The notes under the pieces are model-generated. The model made no database searches. It was not told the origin of the DNA and was given only the letters and a program-made list of their open reading frames with translations. A DNA stretch of 16,303 bases from CAJAUT01 sp043809365. GTDB lineage: Bacteria; Patescibacteriota; Microgenomatia; UBA1400; UBA12108. Positions 12,353-16,303 of this stretch are shown here, piece after piece (position 1 is the stretch's first letter; the number at the start of each line of letters is the position of its first letter). The stretch covers positions 1 to 16,303 of the forward strand of contig JAZDDW010000058.1 in the NCBI GenBank assembly GCA_043809365.1, given 5' to 3'. The position numbers were made by a program, and so were the translations under genes.

Positions 12353-14479
12353 TTATTTGTTTTCTTTATTAATAATTTTTTCCGCAATGTTACTGGGGAC
12401 GGGATCGTAATGGGACATTTCCATATACGAACTCGCTCGTCCTTGGGACATGCTACGAAGTATTGTAACATAGCGAGAGAGCTCAGACAAGGGAACGATC
12501 GCGTTGATCACGCGGACATTACCACGTTGACTGGTACCTAAGACTTGACCACGCTTGCTGGAAATGTCACCGATCACATCTCCCATAAACTCTTCGGGGG
12601 TGGTAATTTCGAGTTTCATGATGGGCTCTAAGATGATGGGGCCAGCTTGTCTAACCGCTGATTGGACGGCCATGCTTCCGGCGATTTTGAAGGCAATCTC
12701 ACTCGAGTCTACGTCGTGATAGGAGCCATCGTAGAGTTCGACTTCGATGTCGACGAGGTTAAACCCGGCAATAACCCCATTTTCGAGTGCTTCGCGCACG
12801 CCTTTTTCGACAGGGGCGATGAATTCTTTGGGGATCACTCCCCCGACGATTGAGTTGACGAATTTGAAGCCTTCCCCCCGCGCAAGTGGTTTGATGCGCA
12901 AGAAACAATGACCGTATTGCCCGCGACCACCGGATTGTTTGATGTATTTACCTTCGGCTTCTGCGGGGCGGGTAATCGTCTCACGGTAGGCAACCTGAGG
13001 ATTACCTACATTGGCGTCAACTCCAAATTCGCGTTTCATCCGATCAACGATAATTTCGAGGTGGAGCTCGCCCATACCGGCAATTAATGTTTGACCAGTT
13101 TCCTGGTTAGAGCGGATTTTGAAAGTTGGATCTTCTTCCGTTAGGCGAGTTAGAGCCAGACCCATTTTTTCTTGGTCCGCTTTGGTTTTGGGCTCAATGG
13201 AGAGAGAGATTACCGGTTCGGCAAAAGAAATTCCTTCAAGCACAATAGGGCTACTCTCGACACAGAGGGTGTCGCCGGTCTTGGTGTCTTTCATCCCCAC
13301 AACTCCTACGATTTCCCCAGCCTCGGCGAAGGGAACCTCTTCGCGATCGTTGGCGTGCATGAGAACAAGGCGTCCTACCCGCTCGGTTTTGTCGCGAGTG
13401 GCATTGTAAATATAGCTACCAGAATCGATGCGTCCTGAATAGAGACGGACATAAGTAAGCTTGCCAATGTGAGGATCGGCCTGAATTTTGAAAGAGAGAC
13501 CAGCAAAGGGTTCTTTGACGTCGGGGTGGCGGATAGCAACCTCATCAGAGCCCGGAATTTTGCCTTCGGCGGGAGGAACATCGAGCGGAGAGGGAAGGTA
13601 ATCGACAATACCATCAAGTAGTGGTTGCACACCTTTGTTGCGCAGACTGGTGCCGCAGTACATGGGGACGAGTTTGTAAGCAATGGTGGCAGCGCGAAGA
13701 GCTTTTTTCAACTCGATCAAGGTGGGAACCTCACCGTTTAGGTATTTTTCGAGCAATGAATCGTCAGTTTCACAGATTTGTTCAATAAGTCGGCTACGTT
13801 CTTTGGCTACTTCCTCAATCATATCCTCGGGGATCTTGCCAACTTCGTACTTGGCTCCAGTGTCATCCCCAGCCCAAATGACTGATTGTTCTTCCAGGAG
13901 CATGATGACACCTTTAAAAGAGTTTTCGGCGCCGATGGGGTAAGTGACAATTGCAGTATGGGCGCCCAACTTTTCTTCGACATCATGGAGAGTGTGTTTG
14001 AAATCGGCCCCCATTTTGTCCATTTTATTCACGAAGCAAATGCGGGGAACTTTGTACTTATCTGCCTGACGCCAGACAGTTTCGGATTGAGATTGGACAC
14101 CCTCTTCGGCGTCGAGGACGGTGACGCCACCATCAAGTACGCGCAGACTCCGCTCTACCTCGGCGGTGAAGTCGACGTGTCCGGGAGTATCGATCAAGTT
14201 GATGCGATACTGATCAGTGAAGAGTGATTTGGGGAGTTTGGGGGTCCAAAAGGTGGTGGTGGCCGCTGAGACGATCGTGATCCCACGCTCTTTTTCTTGT
14301 TCCATCCAGTCCATCTGGGTGTTGCCCTCATCAATGTCGCCGATTTTGTAGGATTTGCCTGTATAGAAAAGAATCCGCTCGCTGGTCGTGGTTTTGCCTG
14401 CGTCGATGTGGGCAATAATCCCAATATTCCTGATCTTGTCCATCGCGAGTTCGCGATCTTGGGTTTTGACAGTAGCCAT
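12353..14479 (-). CDS. fusA: Elongation factor G
   Basis: EF-G drives translocation and, with RRF, ribosome recycling by GTP hydrolysis. The 708-aa product has the five-domain layout: AHIDAGKT at 23-30, DTPGH at 97-101 with the catalytic His, NKMD at 151-154, domain IV with GGRGQYGHCFLRI and the tip-loop YHDVDSSEIAFKIAGSMA, and domain V ending SYMEMSHYDPVP. The length is typical. rpsL and rpsG, usual upstream partners, are not present; a promoter-like region lies upstream instead. ATG 14479 has only a modest AGGA motif about 10 nt upstream. It is the first gene of the long translation operon here. Confidence 0.99.
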   Translation of the reverse strand: MATVKTQDRELAMDKIRNIGIIAHIDAGKTTTSERILFYTGKSYKIGDIDEGNTQMDWMEQEKERGITIVSAATTTFWTPKLPKSLFTDQYRINLIDTPGHVDFTAEVERSLRVLDGGVTVLDAEEGVQSQSETVWRQADKYKVPRICFVNKMDKMGADFKHTLHDVEEKLGAHTAIVTYPIGAENSFKGVIMLLEEQSVIWAGDDTGAKYEVGKIPEDMIEEVAKERSRLIEQICETDDSLLEKYLNGEVPTLIELKKALRAATIAYKLVPMYCGTSLRNKGVQPLLDGIVDYLPSPLDVPPAEGKIPGSDEVAIRHPDVKEPFAGLSFKIQADPHIGKLTYVRLYSGRIDSGSYIYNATRDKTERVGRLVLMHANDREEVPFAEAGEIVGVVGMKDTKTGDTLCVESSPIVLEGISFAEPVISLSIEPKTKADQEKMGLALTRLTEEDPTFKIRSNQETGQTLIAGMGELHLEIIVDRMKREFGVDANVGNPQVAYRETITRPAEAEGKYIKQSGGRGQYGHCFLRIKPLARGEGFKFVNSIVGGVIPKEFIAPVEKGVREALENGVIAGFNLVDIEVELYDGSYHDVDSSEIAFKIAGSMAVQSAVRQAGPIILEPIMKLEITTPEEFMGDVIGDISSKRGQVLGTSQRGNVRVINAIVPLSELSRYVTILRSMSQGRASSYMEMSHYDPVPSNIAEKIINKENK

Positions 14480-14502
14480 ACTGATTAAATCCTAAATCAT
14501 AA

Positions 14503-14525
14503 ATTCTCAAATTCTCAAATTTGAG
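14503..14525. repeat. Tandem repeat and palindrome in the fusA leader
   Basis: ATTCTCAA occurs twice head to tail (14503-14510 and 14511-14518) and runs into the perfect 12-bp palindrome CTCAAATTTGAG (14514-14525). The element lies between the predicted fusA promoter and the fusA start, about 25-45 nt from the ATG, so it would be in the 5' leader RNA or serve as a DNA operator site. Confidence 0.5.
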
Positions 14526-14561
14526 GAAAGAAAATAATTCTCATGAAATGAGGCAAGGGGT

Positions 14562-14590
14562 ATTGTACCTTAGTCGAGTCAGTTTGGGAA
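14562..14590 (-). promoter_or_regulatory. Candidate sigma-70 promoter of the fusA-secY operon
   Basis: On the minus strand TTCCCA (14585-14590, 4/6 matches to TTGACA) and TACAAT (14562-14567, 5/6 to TATAAT) are 17 nt apart. Transcription would start near 14555, giving a leader of about 75 nt that contains the palindrome at 14514-14525. A weaker alternative uses the TTGAGA repeats closer to fusA. Confidence 0.5.
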
Positions 14591-14631
14591 TATACCAGAT
14601 TGGTCTACGCCAGCTAGACATAATTATTCTA

Positions 14632-14877
14632 TTAATTCTCGTGCCTATTTCTTCTCAAACTTAAATTACTCAGCGCCTTATTAAGCAGGATTCCTTGAAT
14701 ATAAACGCCAAATAAACCCCATCCCTTGCTCGCTTCACGTAGCTTGACCTGCCAAGGTCTTTTGTCTGGCCCTTCAACCCTTTGAAAACCATATTCTTTC
14801 TTAAACTCTTTAGCAGTTAACGGTTTGTATACCTCTTGTATGAGGACTGACGTATCACTAGGAATTTGTTCTGTCAT
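14632..14877 (-). CDS. Unknown small protein (81 aa)
   Basis: Family not recognised. The N-terminal half is acidic and polar, the centre basic (FKKEYGFQRVEGPDKRPW, about residues 24-41), followed by a mildly hydrophobic segment with glycine (about 52-69) and a basic, Asn/Arg-rich tail. It does not look like a membrane protein; the segment is too short and interrupted. The start ATG 14877 is well supported by GGAGGG 6 nt upstream and by a promoter (14898-14925). It is separated from fusA by 152 nt. It could be a small regulatory or DNA/RNA-binding protein, but nothing visible decides this. Confidence 0.65.
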   Translation of the reverse strand: MTEQIPSDTSVLIQEVYKPLTAKEFKKEYGFQRVEGPDKRPWQVKLREASKGWGLFGVYIQGILLNKALSNLSLRRNRHEN

Positions 14878-14897
14878 ATTAAACCCTCCAATTTATT

Positions 14898-14925
14898 AAT
14901 CTAGAGGAGGGAGAGATAATGTCAA
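14898..14925 (-). promoter_or_regulatory. Candidate promoter of the 81-aa gene
   Basis: On the minus strand TTGACA (14920-14925, perfect -35) is followed after 16 nt by TAGATT (14898-14903, 4/6). The start point would be near 14891, just before the GGAGGG ribosome-binding site (14884-14889). The -35 overlaps the stop codon of the BRO-like gene, so the 81-aa gene probably has its own transcript. Confidence 0.5.
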
Positions 14926-15743
14926 GTGAGAACGGATTTGCGTTTGGGGAGAAAATTTTTCTTGGTAACGATGGATTTGCCTAGGCGAGATTCGAGAGCT
15001 GTGCGAGCATCGCCTGCGATCTTGCCACCAGCCACGGCGTCGGATTTGAGCTTGGGATAACCTTTTGAATCTTCTGTTCTGTGGATCTCGGTAGTGGCAC
15101 GTTCGCCGAGCATGGTAAAAATCAGTTCGAGGTCGTCCATGTGATCACGAAGATTGTGATGTTTGAGGGCCTTGATCTTTTTGTACTCACTAGGTGTGAC
15201 GCCAAAGGTCGCTTTGCTGATCTCGGCAGTCAAAATCTCGTATTCCCTGCCTTCTTTGGCCCCACGATCTTTCCATTCTTGGGTTAGTTCTTCGCGGATG
15301 GCGATACCGCGCATGCGTTTTTCAATCCAACTGTCGGGATAACCTTTGGCTTTGTAGAGTGCGCGCGTGCGCTTGGTAGCGAGTTCGGGATCTTCGATTT
15401 CTTGCACCCGTTCATATCCTACTTTTGCCAACCAACGTTTGAATGGCTCGGCTTTGGGAGATGGGATGGACTGGATCAGGCGGAAAATACCCTCGGTGTT
15501 CGCGCAATCTGTGTCACGCATTTTATTGTCTTCTGCCTTTAGTTTTAACTGTTCCCAAAATGGGAACGGTTGTGAAATTTCTTGATCACGCTCTTTCATT
15601 TTGGCCCAATATGTTTTTGGTTGTGGGCTATTGGTTAAGGCTCCAATCACGTCTAGAATGGAAAACCACCACTCATTCTTATGTATTACTTTGCGAATTG
15701 ATTTTTGATGGAAGATGGCAATTCTTGTGTCATTATCGGTCAT
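14922..15743 (-). CDS. BRO-N / DinD-like family protein (phage-antirepressor-like)
   Basis: The 273-aa protein has an N-terminal BRO-N-like domain (about residues 5-110): IAIFHQKSIRKVIHKNEWWF, then SILDVIGALTNSPQPKTYW, and the signature TEGIFRLIQSIPSPKAEPF at 83-101 with RWLAKVGYERVQE after it. The second half has WKDRGAKEGREYEILTAEIS and FGVTPSEYKKIKALK with RDHMDDLELIFTMLGE, the pattern of DinD/BRO-type bacterial proteins. Such proteins are related to phage antirepressors and are thought to bind DNA; E. coli DinD inhibits RecA activity. The exact job here is unknown. ATG 15743 is preferred over an in-frame TTG at 15761 because the TTG falls inside the promoter spacer. Confidence 0.88.
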   Translation of the reverse strand: MTDNDTRIAIFHQKSIRKVIHKNEWWFSILDVIGALTNSPQPKTYWAKMKERDQEISQPFPFWEQLKLKAEDNKMRDTDCANTEGIFRLIQSIPSPKAEPFKRWLAKVGYERVQEIEDPELATKRTRALYKAKGYPDSWIEKRMRGIAIREELTQEWKDRGAKEGREYEILTAEISKATFGVTPSEYKKIKALKHHNLRDHMDDLELIFTMLGERATTEIHRTEDSKGYPKLKSDAVAGGKIAGDARTALESRLGKSIVTKKNFLPKRKSVLT

Positions 15744-15758
15744 AGCCCTACTATGACC
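15738..15758. promoter_or_regulatory. Perfect 8-bp inverted repeat over the -10 and start codon of the BRO-like gene
   Basis: GGTCATAG (15738-15745) and CTATGACC (15751-15758) flank a 5-nt centre. One arm covers most of the predicted -10, the other contains the ATG. As DNA it has the size and place of an operator; as RNA it would form a hairpin only if transcription starts further upstream. Autoregulation by the gene's own product is an inference from its antirepressor-like family. Confidence 0.6.
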
Positions 15759-15778
15759 CAATTAAACCCGAATGTCAA
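15750..15778 (-). promoter_or_regulatory. Consensus-like promoter of the BRO-like gene, predicting a leaderless mRNA
   Basis: On the minus strand TTGACA (15773-15778, perfect) and CATAGT (15750-15755, 4/6) are separated by exactly 17 nt. The ATG at 15743 starts 6 nt after the -10, so the usual start point coincides with the first base of the start codon. Confidence 0.6.
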
Positions 15779-15781
15779 GAT

Positions 15782-16075
15782 TTATTTGATTGTGGCGCCG
15801 ACGAAGTCGATCAAGGGGAAACGAGTTTTGACGAGACCCCAAAATTTCTCAGATAGCCGTGCAGAATAGGTGGCGTTGGTCCCACGCTCCATGCGCCCGC
15901 AGAGCCGGCGATCCCAATCTTCGATAATTCTGCGAACGACTATACCCTGTTCGTTAAAGATAACCTGATTGGCTTTTTTGTTGTCTTGATATAAATCATG
16001 GATAAACTGGAAATTGTCAAAAATAACCTGATTTTCTGCACACATTTTTTGGAAGTACTCTTTATACTTGATCAT
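15782..16075 (-). CDS. Unknown small protein (97 aa)
   Basis: Family not recognised. The protein is soluble-looking and mixed charged; the sequence NQVIF occurs twice (residues 15-19 and 36-40), the centre has IIEDWDRRLCGRMERGTN (about 50-67), and the C-terminus FWGLVKTRFPLIDFVG is aromatic and hydrophobic. ATG 16075 lacks a Shine-Dalgarno motif and no convincing promoter was seen. The stop lies 38 nt before the BRO-like gene's start, with the latter's promoter in the gap, so the two are neighbours but probably not cotranscribed only. Real coding is supported by length and composition consistent with the neighbours. Confidence 0.6.
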   Translation of the reverse strand: MIKYKEYFQKMCAENQVIFDNFQFIHDLYQDNKKANQVIFNEQGIVVRRIIEDWDRRLCGRMERGTNATYSARLSEKFWGLVKTRFPLIDFVGATIK

Positions 16076-16175
16076 AAATAAAGTTTAACATGTTTGCCCA
16101 TATACAAGTGGGGGAAAAAGAGTAGTGTGGAGACATGATAACTGAAGAAAGAGACGCTGAAATGAGGTAATGTAA

Positions 16176-16303
16176 TCAATCGGTGTGGCTAGTTAGGGGT
16201 TTAGTAGTCGTTTCCACTTGTCCCATAGCAGTTTCCGGCGGCGGGGAGTTTTGAGTCTCGAAAACGCGAGCTTCCAGCACATAATCGACAATTGTTTTCC
16301 CTT
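16176..16303 (-). CDS. C-terminal end of an unknown protein (partial, cut by window edge)
   Basis: Of the three minus-strand frames at the right edge, this one reads most like protein: GKTIVDYVLEARVFETQNSP, then a Pro/Thr-rich tail ending in TGA at 16176-16178, 41 residues in view. The upstream part is beyond the window. The tail looks disordered. It could be the end of a larger enzyme or ribosomal/RNA-polymerase-related protein, but no family can be named. The other two frames also stay open for over 30 codons, so this is a moderate call. Confidence 0.4.
   Translation of the reverse strand, partial: GKTIVDYVLEARVFETQNSPPPETAMGQVETTTKPLTSHTD

Noticed and set aside
14902..14985. Plus-strand GGAGGGAG followed by ATG and a 21-codon open frame at 14919
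   Set aside because: The motif is the complement of the minus-strand promoter region, and the short frame runs antisense to the conserved end of the BRO-like gene.
16136..16171. Plus-strand 11-codon open frame with a GGAG motif upstream
   Set aside because: It is too short and the spacing too small to support a gene; no further evidence.
1..16303. CRISPR arrays, insertion sequences, rRNA and tRNA genes
   Set aside because: No regularly spaced repeats, transposase motifs, terminal inverted repeats or conserved RNA segments were seen on reading both strands.

Overview
The window is dominated by a single minus-strand translation operon. Read 5' to 3' on the minus strand, from about 14.5 kb down to 1.4 kb, it runs fusA, tuf, rpsJ, rplC, rplD, rplW, rplB, rpsS, rplV, rpsC, rplP, rpmC, rpsQ, rplN, rplX, rplE, rpsN, rpsH, rplF, rplR, rpsE, rplO, secY. 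This is the end of a str operon joined to the S10 and spc operons. Genes are packed with 4-nt ATGA/GTGA overlaps or gaps of a few bases. The only internal gap of any size is 97 nt between tuf and rpsJ, and it carries a very strong hairpin.

The organism is a bacterium using the standard code, since TGA serves as stop in many genes. rpmD (L30) is absent between rpsE and rplO, uS14 is the short zinc-binding form, intergenic space is minimal, and an accessory BRO-N/DinD-type protein lies next to the operon. Together these point to the Candidate Phyla Radiation (Patescibacteria), possibly Microgenomates; this placement is inference. The operon is also cut at both ends. rpsL and rpsG do not precede fusA, and secY is not followed by adk, map, infA, rpmJ, rpsM and so on.

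Left end (1-1383): an AT-rich plus-strand accessory segment. It contains a start-codon hairpin for a minus-strand gene leaving the window at position 10, a 5'-truncated remnant resembling the C-terminal half of a type I signal peptidase (S26), and two overlapping unknown membrane-associated protein genes. The second of these meets secY tail to tail with no base between the stop codons.

Right end (14480-16303): a promoter region for fusA, then three small minus-strand accessory genes: an unknown 81-aa protein, a BRO-N/DinD-like protein, and an unknown 97-aa protein. The C-terminal end of another unknown gene reaches the right edge. The BRO-like gene has the clearest regulatory site of the window: a consensus -35, a 17-nt spacer, and a perfect 8-bp inverted repeat covering both the -10 and the ATG, in an arrangement predicting a leaderless, possibly autoregulated mRNA.

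I found no rRNA, tRNA, CRISPR array, transposase or insertion sequence. The most promising non-routine items are the BRO-like gene's operator/leaderless promoter, the tuf-rpsJ hairpin, the signal-peptidase remnant, and the terminator-free convergent junction at 1383/1384. None of them clearly amounts to a new multi-gene system.
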